Notes under the pieces: model-generated
What the model saw: the letters and a program-made list of their open reading frames with translations, nothing else
The model's database searches: none
Told to the model about the DNA's origin: nothing
Shown: in pieces, positions 1 through 7,062 of the stretch
Position numbering within the stretch: position 1 is the stretch's first letter
Layout of the letters: every line of letters starts with the position of its first letter
Translations under genes and position numbers: made by a program
Origin: Deltaproteobacteria bacterium
GTDB lineage: Bacteria; Myxococcota_A; UBA9160; SMWR01
DNA length: 32,634 bases
Direction of reading: 5' to 3'
NCBI GenBank assembly: GCA_019313605.1
Contig: JAFDAW010000015.1
Location: 1-32,634, forward strand

Positions 1-445
1 CGTTGAAGTAGGCGGGCACCGTGATGACTGCTTTCGATACGGGCTGCCCGATCTGTGCCTCGGCCACCGTCTTCATCTCTCGCAGAACCATCGCCGAAAT
101 TTCTGGAAGCGTGAACTGCTCGTCTCCGACTTCGATCACGACGCCGTGGTTGTCGCCTTCGGCGATCTTGTAGGAGCAGATCGACTGGGCTTTCTTGACT
201 TCCTCGGAGCCGAAGAAGCGCCCGATTAATCTCTTCGCGGACGCGATGGTCCGAGCCGGGTCGTGGACGAGGCCTGCGCGCGCTGCGTTGCCGACCGAGA
301 TCGACCCACCCTCCTGGAAGAAGACCACGCTCGCGGTGGTCCGTTCGCCATAGGCGTTGGCGAGTACCTTCGTGGAGTCTCCTTCTCGGATCGCGACGCA
401 GGAGTTGCTCGTTCCAAGGTCGATTCCGATCGCGATTTCGGACAT
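1..445 (-). CDS. dnaK: Hsp70-family chaperone DnaK, N-terminal part (3' end outside window)
   Basis: ATP-dependent Hsp70 chaperone that binds unfolded polypeptides in the cytoplasm with DnaJ and GrpE. The reading frame runs from an ATG at 445-443 leftwards off the window, giving 148 residues of the actin-like nucleotide-binding domain. Visible family marks are the phosphate-1 loop IGIDLGTSNSCVAI near the N-terminus, the GERTTASVV stretch, the KRLIGRFF segment and the PVSKAVITVPAYFN segment at the edge. These line up along their whole length with known DnaK N-termini. The gene is divergent from yebC across a 269-bp gap. A paralogous Hsp70 rather than the main DnaK cannot be excluded, because the substrate-binding domain and neighbours (grpE, dnaJ) lie outside the window. 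Confidence 0.9.
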   Translation of the reverse strand, partial: MSEIAIGIDLGTSNSCVAIREGDSTKVLANAYGERTTASVVFFQEGGSISVGNAARAGLVHDPARTIASAKRLIGRFFGSEEVKKAQSICSYKIAEGDNHGVVIEVGDEQFTLPEISAMVLREMKTVAEAQIGQPVSKAVITVPAYFN

Positions 446-662
446 TTCAGTTTTATCCCCGCTGCGGCGTGTGCGCCGCCGCCCAACCCCGGGTTGGCGG
501 CCGGGCATTGCCCACCGTGTCTGTATCGGTATCGGCAGAATTCGTCTTTGCTCAAGGGCTCCGCGCGGTTGTCGGACCTGTTTCCGTCGATCCGAACTCC
601 AAATCCCCCCCGGGGACTGAGCCTGGATCGGTAAGAACCCCAAAAAGCCTTCGAGTTCGATA

Positions 663-690
663 ACTTGGCCTCGATCCAGCCAAGTGCTAA
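663..690. promoter_or_regulatory. Inverted repeat with 9-nt spacer upstream of yebC (CIRCE-like half site)
   Basis: A perfect 7-bp inverted repeat, ACTTGGC (663-669) and GCCAAGT (679-685), is separated by exactly 9 nt and lies about 25 bp before yebC. Read in a shifted register, 682-690 (AAGTGCTAA) matches 8 of 9 positions of the right arm of the HrcA operator CIRCE, while the corresponding left arm at 664-672 matches only 5 of 9. TTGGCC (665-670) and TAACAA (688-693), spaced 17 nt, could also be a weak promoter for yebC. The remainder of the 446-714 gap shows no other feature that I can support. Confidence 0.25.
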
Positions 691-714
691 CAAAGCCGCC
701 CGCGCGGAGAATTC

Positions 715-1464
715 ATGTCCGGTCATTCGAAGTGGTCCACCATCAAACGCAAGAAGGGCGCCGCAGATGCCAAGCGCGGCAAGATCTTCACCAAATTGAT
801 CCGCGAGATCGCGACCGCGGCCCGGATGGGGGGCGGCGATCCCGACTCCAATCCGCGCCTCCGCCTCGCCTGTGACAAGGGGCGTTCGGCGAACATGCCC
901 AAGGACAACATCGAGCGGGCCATCGCGAAGGGCACCGGCGCGGGGGAGGGTGACGCCTACGAGGAGGTGACCTACGAGGGTTACGGTCCGGGGGGTGTCG
1001 CGGTCTTCATCGAGACGCTCACCGACAACAAGAACCGCACCGTCGGAGATGTCCGCCACATTCTCACGAAGCACGGGGGCAACCTCGGGGCGAGTGGCTG
1101 TGTCAGCTATCTATTCGAAAAGAGAGGTGTTCTGAATTTCGATCGCTCGGGGATCGACGCGGACCGGCTGCTCGAGGTCGCTCTCGAAGCGGGCGCTGAC
1201 GATGTCACCGAGGAAGACAGCCATATCGGTGTGATCGTCGCGCCGACGGTTTTCGAGTCACTCAAGCGCGAGTTGGTGGCGGCCGGTTTCGAGCCCGAGC
1301 AGGCGGGCATCGAGATGGAGCCGACCACGATGGTCGCTGTCGAAGGGAACGAGGCTGAGTCGATGCTGAGTCTGGCGGACGCGCTCGACGACCTCGACGA
1401 TGTGCAGCAGGTGTACGCGAACTTCGACATCTCCGATGAGGAATTGGCCCGCATTGCGGGATGA
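715..1464 (+). CDS. yebC: YebC/PmpR family protein (TACO1 family), 249 aa
   Basis: Conserved bacterial protein of the YebC/PmpR/TACO1 family. Members have been described as DNA-binding transcriptional regulators, and more recently as ribosome-associated factors that help translate difficult peptide stretches. The start is the hallmark MSGHSKWSTIKRKKG, followed by the DAKRGKIFTKLIREI helix, the NMPKDNIERAI segment and the YEGYGPGGVA and KNRTVGDVRHI motifs, so all three family domains are present at the usual length of about 250 residues. The ATG at 715 is preceded by GGAGAATTC. Placement directly before ruvC is the common arrangement in many proteobacteria, and a 140-bp gap separates the two genes. 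No terminator is evident between them, so co-transcription is possible. Confidence 0.95.
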   Translation: MSGHSKWSTIKRKKGAADAKRGKIFTKLIREIATAARMGGGDPDSNPRLRLACDKGRSANMPKDNIERAIAKGTGAGEGDAYEEVTYEGYGPGGVAVFIETLTDNKNRTVGDVRHILTKHGGNLGASGCVSYLFEKRGVLNFDRSGIDADRLLEVALEAGADDVTEEDSHIGVIVAPTVFESLKRELVAAGFEPEQAGIEMEPTTMVAVEGNEAESMLSLADALDDLDDVQQVYANFDISDEELARIAG

Positions 1465-1604
1465 AGGCGCGGCTCCGATCTGGCCATGCGCGCACTCCTG
1501 CTGTGCTTGCTAGACTCGCATCCGCCTCCCCTCCTCCGAGATTGAAAACATCTGGCGCCCCCGCGATTTACCGCAGGGTCCGTCGGTCGCGGACGTGAGG
1601 TTTC

Positions 1605-2141
1605 ATGCGCATCCTCGGAATCGATCCGGGCTCGGTGGCCACTGGCTTTGGTGTCGTCGACTCGAAAGCCGGCAAGTTGATTCACGTCGTTCACGGAACA
1701 CTCCGCCCGACGCCGCGCTCGTCACCCGCTGAACGTCTCCACTACCTGCATCAAGCCATCAGCGAAGTAGTGCGCGATCACGCGCCCGACGCCGCGGTGG
1801 TCGAGCAGGTCTTCGTCTCTGCGAGCGCGCGTTCGGCACTGGTGCTCGGGCAGGCTCGGGGCGTTGCGTTGGCCGCGGTGGGTGCGGGCGGCAGAGCGGT
1901 CGTCGAATACTCGGCGTCGCGCATCAAGCTGGCCGTAACCGGAAATGGGCGCGCCGGCAAAGCCCAGGTGCAGAACATGGTTCGGAGATTGCTCGAGTTG
2001 GACCGCGCACCCGCCCGAGATGCCGCGGACGCGCTCGCCGCCGCGATCTGTCACGCGAACGCCGGAAGGATTGGCGCGCTGAGCCAGGCGGCGCGCTTGC
2101 CCGCGAAACGCTCGACGTTGCGGGTGAGGCGAGCACCGTGA
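1605..2141 (+). CDS. ruvC: Holliday junction resolvase RuvC, 178 aa
   Basis: Endonuclease that nicks Holliday junctions symmetrically at the end of homologous recombination, acting with the RuvAB branch-migration motor. The RNase H-like fold is recognisable from MRILGIDPGS with catalytic Asp7, the second acidic residue Glu67 in VVEQVF, and the pair Asp139/Asp142 in RDAADALAAAICH, which together give the four metal-binding acidic residues of the family. Length is typical apart from a basic C-terminal tail of about 25 residues. The ATG start follows GGACGTGAGGTTTC. The stop codon overlaps the GTG start of ruvA (GTGA), indicating translational coupling in a ruvC-ruvA-ruvB operon. Confidence 0.96.
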   Translation: MRILGIDPGSVATGFGVVDSKAGKLIHVVHGTLRPTPRSSPAERLHYLHQAISEVVRDHAPDAAVVEQVFVSASARSALVLGQARGVALAAVGAGGRAVVEYSASRIKLAVTGNGRAGKAQVQNMVRRLLELDRAPARDAADALAAAICHANAGRIGALSQAARLPAKRSTLRVRRAP

Positions 2142-2758
2142 TCGCGCGGTTGGAGGGCGTGCTGCGCAACGTTGCACCTACCTGTGTCGTCGTCGACGTC
2201 GCTGGCGTCGGCTACGAGGTCAATATTCCGCTGTCGACCTTCACGGAGCTTCCCGACGAGGGCGAACCCGTCGTGCTCCGGATCTACACGCACGCGCGCG
2301 AGGGTGCGATCCAGTTGTTTGGTTTTCTCACGGAAAGCGAGCGTGCGGCGTTTACCCTGTTGCTTCGCGCGAACCGGGTCGGACCCAAGCTCGCCCAAAC
2401 CGTGCTCTCTGGAATTTCGCCGGTGGAGTTGTTCGAGGCCATTCAACTGGGCAAGGTGGCGGTTTTGCGCGCGGCGCCCGGCGTCGGGAGCAAGATGGCG
2501 GAGCGCATCCTGCTCGAACTCCGCGATCGCACCGGAGAACTCGCGGCTATTCTCACGTCTGCCGGAGAATTGGAGCCGTCGCTGGAAGGCGACGATCCGT
2601 CGACGACCTCTCTCGGACAGGCGTTGTCGGCGCTGCTGAACCTCGGCTATTCCAAGCCGCAGGCGGATCGCGCACTGACCCGTGCAGCGGAGGAGGAAGG
2701 GGATGATACGACCCTCGAGGGACTCGTTCGGGGCTCGTTGCGGGTGTTGATGAAATGA
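2138..2758 (+). CDS. ruvA: Holliday junction branch migration protein RuvA, 206 aa
   Basis: Tetrameric protein that binds the four-way junction and loads the RuvB motors. The N-terminal OB-fold domain begins MIARLEGVLR and contains GVGYEVNIP. Two helix-hairpin-helix elements follow in the middle (RVGPKLAQTVLSG and PGVGSKMAERILLEL), and a C-terminal three-helix domain near residues 155-205 is the part that contacts RuvB. The GTG start overlaps the ruvC stop by 4 nt, and its own stop overlaps the ruvB ATG (ATGA), so all three proteins are likely made in coupled fashion from one message. Confidence 0.96.
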   Translation: MIARLEGVLRNVAPTCVVVDVAGVGYEVNIPLSTFTELPDEGEPVVLRIYTHAREGAIQLFGFLTESERAAFTLLLRANRVGPKLAQTVLSGISPVELFEAIQLGKVAVLRAAPGVGSKMAERILLELRDRTGELAAILTSAGELEPSLEGDDPSTTSLGQALSALLNLGYSKPQADRALTRAAEEEGDDTTLEGLVRGSLRVLMK

Positions 2759-3801
2759 CCCTCGCACGTGAGGAGATCGGAACGCTGTCGCGCGCTGCGC
2801 TGCCGGGCGAAGAGGCGCTCGAGGTTCGGCTCCGACCGGCCACCCTCGACGAAATGGTCGGCCAGGATCGGCTGCGCGAAAATCTCGCGGTGTTCATTCG
2901 CGCGGCGTGCGATCGCGGCGAATCGCTCGACCACCTGCTCTTTCACGGCCCGCCGGGTCTCGGCAAGACCTCACTCGCCCATGTCGTCGCCCACGAAATG
3001 GGCGCTTCGATCCGCGTGACGAGTGGGCCCGCGATCGAGAGGCCCGGAGATCTGGCCGCGATGCTCTCGAATCTCCAGCCGGACGAGGTGTTGTTCATCG
3101 ACGAGATTCACCGGATGTCCGCGTCGATCGAGGAAATCCTCTACCCGGCGATGGAGGATTTCAAACTCGACATCATGATCGGGCAGGGCGCGGGGGCCCA
3201 ATCGATCCGCCTGGATCTGCCGCGTTTCACGTTGATTGGGGCGACCACCCGCGCGGGCTTGCTGACCGCTCCGCTGCGGGATCGATTCGGTTGGTCGGCA
3301 CGCCTCGAGTACTACCCGTCAGAAGACCTCGAGCGCATCCTCGCGCGAAGTGCGCGAGTCCTCGGCGTGAAACTCGAAGCCGGGGCCTGCACCGAGATCG
3401 CGCGGCGTTCGCGCGGTACACCGAGGATCGCCAACCGGTTGTTGCGGCGGGTTCGCGATTTTTCGGAGGTCGCTGAAGGGCAGGGCAGCGCGATCGATTG
3501 CGCGCGCGCCCGCTTCGCGCTCGAACGCCTCGACGTCGACGATTCGGGTTTCGACGGCCTGGACCGGCTGCTGATCCTCACACTGCTGGAGAAGTTCGAC
3601 GGTGGCCCGGCCGGGATCGAGACCCTCGCGGCCGCTGTGGGCGAGGATCGCGGAACCCTCGAGGACGTCGTCGAGCCCTACCTGATCCACCGGGGCTTCC
3701 TGAGTCGTACGCCGCGCGGGCGGGTCGCCACGCGCCTCGCGAGGGAGTATTTCGAGATGCCCTTGCCCGACGGAGCCGACAGTCAGCAAAAGCTGCTCTG
3801 A
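2755..3801 (+). CDS. ruvB: Holliday junction branch migration ATPase RuvB, 348 aa
   Basis: Hexameric AAA+ motor that pulls DNA through the RuvA-bound junction. Visible motifs are the family opening region LRPATLDEMVGQDRLRENL, Walker A GPPGLGKT (residues 65-72), Walker B LFIDEIHR with Asp116/Glu117, sensor 1 in GATTRAG, the arginine-finger region RDRFG, and the sensor 2 segment RGTPRIANRLLRRVRDF. The C-terminal winged helix ends with the conserved PYLIHRGFLSRTPRGRVAT segment. Length is typical. It is the last gene of the ruv operon, and a 223-bp gap separates it from the kinase gene downstream. Confidence 0.97.
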   Translation: MTLAREEIGTLSRAALPGEEALEVRLRPATLDEMVGQDRLRENLAVFIRAACDRGESLDHLLFHGPPGLGKTSLAHVVAHEMGASIRVTSGPAIERPGDLAAMLSNLQPDEVLFIDEIHRMSASIEEILYPAMEDFKLDIMIGQGAGAQSIRLDLPRFTLIGATTRAGLLTAPLRDRFGWSARLEYYPSEDLERILARSARVLGVKLEAGACTEIARRSRGTPRIANRLLRRVRDFSEVAEGQGSAIDCARARFALERLDVDDSGFDGLDRLLILTLLEKFDGGPAGIETLAAAVGEDRGTLEDVVEPYLIHRGFLSRTPRGRVATRLAREYFEMPLPDGADSQQKLL

Positions 3802-4024
3802 AGCGGTTCCGCGCAGCTTCCGACGCCCCTCATGCCCCGTGGCTCCGTCCTAAGCCGGCAAGCGGTGCGACTCCTGTAACGGGGCCGCGAAACGCCGCCA
3901 GGAGGCCAGCGGGGGGCCCTCCAGGGGAATACCCCTCAACGCAGAGTCTTCGCCAGCCGATACGTCATTCGATCCGGTGCAGTCGTGCACCGCATCCCAT
4001 TCATAGAGGCGAGGAGCGGCTGAC
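3802..4024 (+). other. Structured GC-rich gap between ruvB and the kinase gene
   Basis: This non-coding stretch contains two simple hairpins. CTCCTG (3871-3876) pairs with CAGGAG (3899-3904) around a GC-rich loop. A perfect 5-bp stem AGGGG/CCCCT closes an AATA tetraloop (3923-3936). No U-tract follows either, so neither is a clear intrinsic terminator. The last 20 nt supply GAGGCGAGGAG, a good ribosome-binding site for the GTG at 4025. No convincing promoter boxes were seen. Confidence 0.3.
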
Positions 4025-6601
4025 GTGGGCGTACTGCTGATCCTGGGTCGGATTCTGGCGATCGCCGGTGGATTCGTCCTGTTCGCATTTGGCGTGGCAG
4101 CCCTGGGCGTCGCCTATCTGCCGGAAAACGAAATCGCACGCATAGCGGGTCGGCTGGCGGTGGGGATCGGCGCCATCGTGCTCAGCCCGTTCGGTTTGTC
4201 GAGCGATCCGCGCGACGTGATGGTGGGCATTCAATCGGGCTTCGCGATGCGCTTCATCGCGGCGCCGGTGGGCCTGATCGCGTTCGTCGCGGCCCTGCTT
4301 CCGGGCAGCCCCAAGATTTCGGAAGGCACGACCTCCGATGGCGGAACGCTTTCTCCAGAGACCGATTCGGGAGTGCTCCGCAAGAAGCGCAGGCATGCCT
4401 CCAGCCTCGCAAAACGAGAGGGCGCACTGGCCGCGGGGGAGTACTGCTTCGACAACGGTTTGATGGAAGACGCCGCGGATCACTTCATCGAGGCCGAGCA
4501 GTGGGTGCGCGCGGCCGAGATTCGCCACGACGAGGGCCGCTTCATCGATTCCGCGGAGCTCTACATGAAGGGCGAGCGCTTCGACGCGGCGGGCCGCATC
4601 TTCGCCCAACAAGAAGAGAACGGGCGCGCCGGCGATGCCTACTATCGAGCGGGTAACCACGGCATTGCCGCGGAATTGCTCGAAAAGGCGGGCGAACATC
4701 TCAGGGCCGCGGAGGCCTACGAAGAGTCCGATTACTCCCGTCAGGCCGCCCAGGCGTACGTGAAGTGTGGCAAGTGGGAGAAGGCGGCAATCTGCCTGGA
4801 GCAGACCATCCTCGAAGAGTCGACCGGCGGTCGGGGCGAGGGCGTCAAGAATCCCTCGGTGCAAAAGCTCGTCCGGATGGCGGGCAACCTCTTCGAGCGG
4901 GGGGGGCAGTTCGAGCGGGCGGAAACCGTGCTCGAGCGCGGCGAATGCTTTGCAGAGGCCGCAGAAATTGCGCTGCGCCAGGGCCGGGACGAGAAGGCGG
5001 TCGAGCTCTTCCTTCGCGCCAAGGATGCTCCGCGCGCCGCCGACGTGATGACGCAGTTGGGACAGGAAGAAGACGCCGCGCGGGTGCTCGCGGAATATCA
5101 CCGGGATCTGGGCGATGACGAGGAGGCCGCGCGTTGCTTCGAGAAAGCGGGCGAGCTGCTCAACGCGGGTGACATCTACCGGATGCTCGAACAATACGAG
5201 AAGGCGGGCGAGTGCTACGAGCGCTTCGGGGATTCCGCGCAGGCAGCCGAGATGTTTTCGCTGGCGGGTGATCGCCAGCGCGCATCGGCGAGCTACGAGC
5301 AGGCGGGCCTCTATACCGAGGCCGCGGATTGCGCTTCCGAAACCGGGGATGAAAACAAGCAGGCCGAGTTGCTCGCCCAGGCGGGCAATCATCTCAAAGC
5401 GGGTGCGATCCACCTGAAGGCGCGGCGGATCGACGAGGCGATCGAGGTTCTGCAACAAATCCAATCGGACCACGCCGATTTCACCGCCGCATCGGCAAAA
5501 CTCGGCGAGATCTTCCTCAAGCGCGGCAAGCACACACTCGCGATCGTGAAATTGCGCCACGCGACGGACAACGTCGAGATCACGAAACGCAACGCGCCGG
5601 CCTTCTACTACCTCGCGGTAGCGCTCGACGCCAATGGCGATCTCACCGAGGCGGACGCGATCTTCGAGCAGATCCTTTCGTTCGACTACAGCTTCAAGGA
5701 CGTTCAGGAGCGTCTGGGCCGAACGCGTTCGAATCTCGAGAAACAAGATGCAGAATCCAAGGTCACCGAATCACCACCGATGACGAAGACCGCCGAGCAG
5801 GGCCGCTACAAGATCACCGGCAAACTCGGAAAGGGCGGAATGGGAATCGTCTACAAGGCGACAGACACCGTTTTGGATCGCACCGTGGCCTACAAGGTGT
5901 TGCCCGATTCGCTGCAGGAAAACCCCCAGGCGCTGAAGAACTTCCTGCGCGAAGCGAAGAGTGCCGCCAAGCTCAACCACCCGGGCATCGTCACCGTCTA
6001 CGACGCCGGTGAGCAGGATGGCGTGTTCTACATTGCGATGGAGTACGTTGACGGAAACACACTCAAGGAAATCATCAAGCACCGCGGCAAGATCTCGCCC
6101 GGAGGAATCGTTCACGTGCTCACGCAGATGTGCGAGGCCCTGGCCTACGCGCACGAGCAGAAGGTCGTCCACCGCGACATCAAGACCGCGAACACGATGT
6201 GGACCCGCGACCGGAAGGCGAAGATCATGGATTTCGGACTCGCGAAGGTGATCGAAGAAGTCCGGAACCACACGACGGTCGTGTCCGGAACGCCCTACTA
6301 CATGAGTCCGGAGCAGACGCTCGGAAAGAACGTCGACCATCGAACCGACATCTACTCTCTCGGTGTCTCCGTGTTCGAACTCGCCACCGGAACACTGCCT
6401 TTCCGGGAAGGGAATCTTCCGTATCACCACGTGCACACGCCCCCGCCCGATCCTCGAGAGTTCAACGCCGAGTTGCCTCCCCTGATCGTGGACATCATCG
6501 CGCGTTGTCTCGAGAAAGAACCCGCGAACCGCTACCAGAGTGCGCTCGAAATCGTGACGGAGATCAAGGCCGCTCTCGAGGGTGGAGAGGCGAAAGCCTG
6601 A
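4025..6601 (+). CDS. Membrane-anchored Ser/Thr protein kinase with 13-residue-repeat solenoid, 858 aa
   Basis: Predicted Hanks-type Ser/Thr kinase with an unusual layout. Residues 4-32 are a hydrophobic membrane segment, and further hydrophobic stretches lie near 43-58 and 73-93. A short linker is followed by 23 tandem 13-residue helical repeats (137-253 and 286-471), then about two ordinary TPR units (about 486-565), then the kinase domain (about 595-850). The kinase looks active: glycine loop G602xG604xxG607xV609, Lys624 in VAYKVL, HRD at 716-718 with Lys720 and Asn723, DFG at 736-738, SPE after the activation loop, and TDIYSLG. Thr750/Thr751 are plausible autophosphorylation sites. The GTG start is supported by GAGGCGAGGAG. 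It stands alone after ruvB and converges on the PilZ gene. Substrate unknown; the repeats probably form a protein-binding arm. Confidence 0.9.
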   Translation: MGVLLILGRILAIAGGFVLFAFGVAALGVAYLPENEIARIAGRLAVGIGAIVLSPFGLSSDPRDVMVGIQSGFAMRFIAAPVGLIAFVAALLPGSPKISEGTTSDGGTLSPETDSGVLRKKRRHASSLAKREGALAAGEYCFDNGLMEDAADHFIEAEQWVRAAEIRHDEGRFIDSAELYMKGERFDAAGRIFAQQEENGRAGDAYYRAGNHGIAAELLEKAGEHLRAAEAYEESDYSRQAAQAYVKCGKWEKAAICLEQTILEESTGGRGEGVKNPSVQKLVRMAGNLFERGGQFERAETVLERGECFAEAAEIALRQGRDEKAVELFLRAKDAPRAADVMTQLGQEEDAARVLAEYHRDLGDDEEAARCFEKAGELLNAGDIYRMLEQYEKAGECYERFGDSAQAAEMFSLAGDRQRASASYEQAGLYTEAADCASETGDENKQAELLAQAGNHLKAGAIHLKARRIDEAIEVLQQIQSDHADFTAASAKLGEIFLKRGKHTLAIVKLRHATDNVEITKRNAPAFYYLAVALDANGDLTEADAIFEQILSFDYSFKDVQERLGRTRSNLEKQDAESKVTESPPMTKTAEQGRYKITGKLGKGGMGIVYKATDTVLDRTVAYKVLPDSLQENPQALKNFLREAKSAAKLNHPGIVTVYDAGEQDGVFYIAMEYVDGNTLKEIIKHRGKISPGGIVHVLTQMCEALAYAHEQKVVHRDIKTANTMWTRDRKAKIMDFGLAKVIEEVRNHTTVVSGTPYYMSPEQTLGKNVDHRTDIYSLGVSVFELATGTLPFREGNLPYHHVHTPPPDPREFNAELPPLIVDIIARCLEKEPANRYQSALEIVTEIKAALEGGEAKA
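4433..5437 (+). repeat. Coding repeats: 23 copies of a 13-residue helical unit
   Basis: Aligning the kinase protein by hand gives nine units in perfect 13-residue phase (residues 137-253), five more (286-350), one unit of 17 residues (351-367), and eight more (368-471). The consensus is A-[A/G]-x-x-[Y/L/F]-x-x-A-G-x-x-x-x. Examples are AAELLEKAGEHLR (215-227), AAEAYEESDYSRQ (228-240), AGDIYRMLEQYEK (381-393) and AAEMFSLAGDRQR (407-419). The period is clearly shorter than the 34 residues of TPR; two units (26 residues) could make one helical hairpin. At DNA level the copies are diverged, so this is an old protein repeat and not a recent tandem duplication. Confidence 0.85.
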
Positions 6602-6610
6602 ACGCTGAAG

Positions 6611-6633
6611 CGAGCCCGGCTATTTCGGGCTCG
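6611..6633. terminator. Perfect 8-bp hairpin between convergent kinase and PilZ genes
   Basis: CGAGCCCG (6611-6618) and CGGGCTCG (6626-6633) form a perfect stem with a 7-nt loop, 9 nt after the kinase stop codon and 47 nt beyond the PilZ stop on the other strand. There is no U-tract on either side. It is best read as a shared 3'-end hairpin that may act as a weak bidirectional terminator or protect transcript ends. Confidence 0.45.
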
Positions 6634-6680
6634 GTCCGCGGTGTGGTGGGCTCGACTCGGTGAGTGGTTCTCTGGGCGGG

Positions 6681-7019
6681 TTAACCGAGGCTTTCGAGTT
6701 CGACCGCAACGGCGCTGGCAGCGGTTCGATTCAGGAACTCGATGCCCATGCCGGTGGCACCCGCGGCGCCATTCCCGACGCTATTCGACCAGACGACGCG
6801 TCCCTCGATCTCGTGACGCGTGCCCGTCTCTGATAACTGAAAGCGCAGTTTGAGAAGTGAACCGACGGAGGCCGGTGAGTCTGTTTCGATGAACAAGCCG
6901 CCCGCGCCCAGTGTGGTGGCTCTCTCGGAGTGCAGGCGCGTGTCCGAAAGATACTCGACCGTGATGCGAACGGTCCGACGGCGATAGCGTCGCTTGGATG
7001 CGCCACGGACGCTGCTCAT
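6681..7019 (-). CDS. PilZ-domain protein, 112 aa, degenerate c-di-GMP motif
   Basis: Small single-domain PilZ protein, a family that usually binds the second messenger cyclic di-GMP and passes the signal to a partner. The N-terminal arginine cluster (SKRRYRRRTVRITVEYL) supplies the RxxxR-type motif, and the beta-barrel core includes LRFQL, IEGRVVW and the closing MGIEFLN. The second motif, normally [D/N]xSxxG, reads TLGAGG here, so both the acid/amide and the serine are missing. The ATG is preceded by GGGGAAGG. The gene lies 43 nt downstream of the giant TPR gene on the same strand, so the two are probably co-transcribed. It resembles the short PilZ proteins that are numerous in myxobacteria. 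Whether it still binds nucleotide is doubtful. Confidence 0.85.
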   Translation of the reverse strand: MSSVRGASKRRYRRRTVRITVEYLSDTRLHSERATTLGAGGLFIETDSPASVGSLLKLRFQLSETGTRHEIEGRVVWSNSVGNGAAGATGMGIEFLNRTAASAVAVELESLG

Positions 7020-7062
7020 CGCACCTTCCCCTGACGAGAGCGGGCTCGCTTTGCCCGCATCC

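Noticed and set aside
226..1074. 282-codon minus-strand frame across dnaK, the gap and yebC
   Set aside because: It conflicts with two clear genes in other frames and has low-complexity, Arg-rich content.
3841..3912. Strings resembling a cobalamin riboswitch (GCGGTGCGACTCC, then GCCAGGAGGCC) before the kinase gene
   Set aside because: The spacing is far too short, the CCCGCAAC core is missing, the P5-type stem has only two pairs, and the downstream gene has no B12 link. A search with the Rfam cobalamin model (RF00174) would settle it.
4001..5746. 581-codon minus-strand frame opposite the kinase gene
   Set aside because: Mirror of the repeat-coding region; the plus strand carries the recognisable repeats and kinase.
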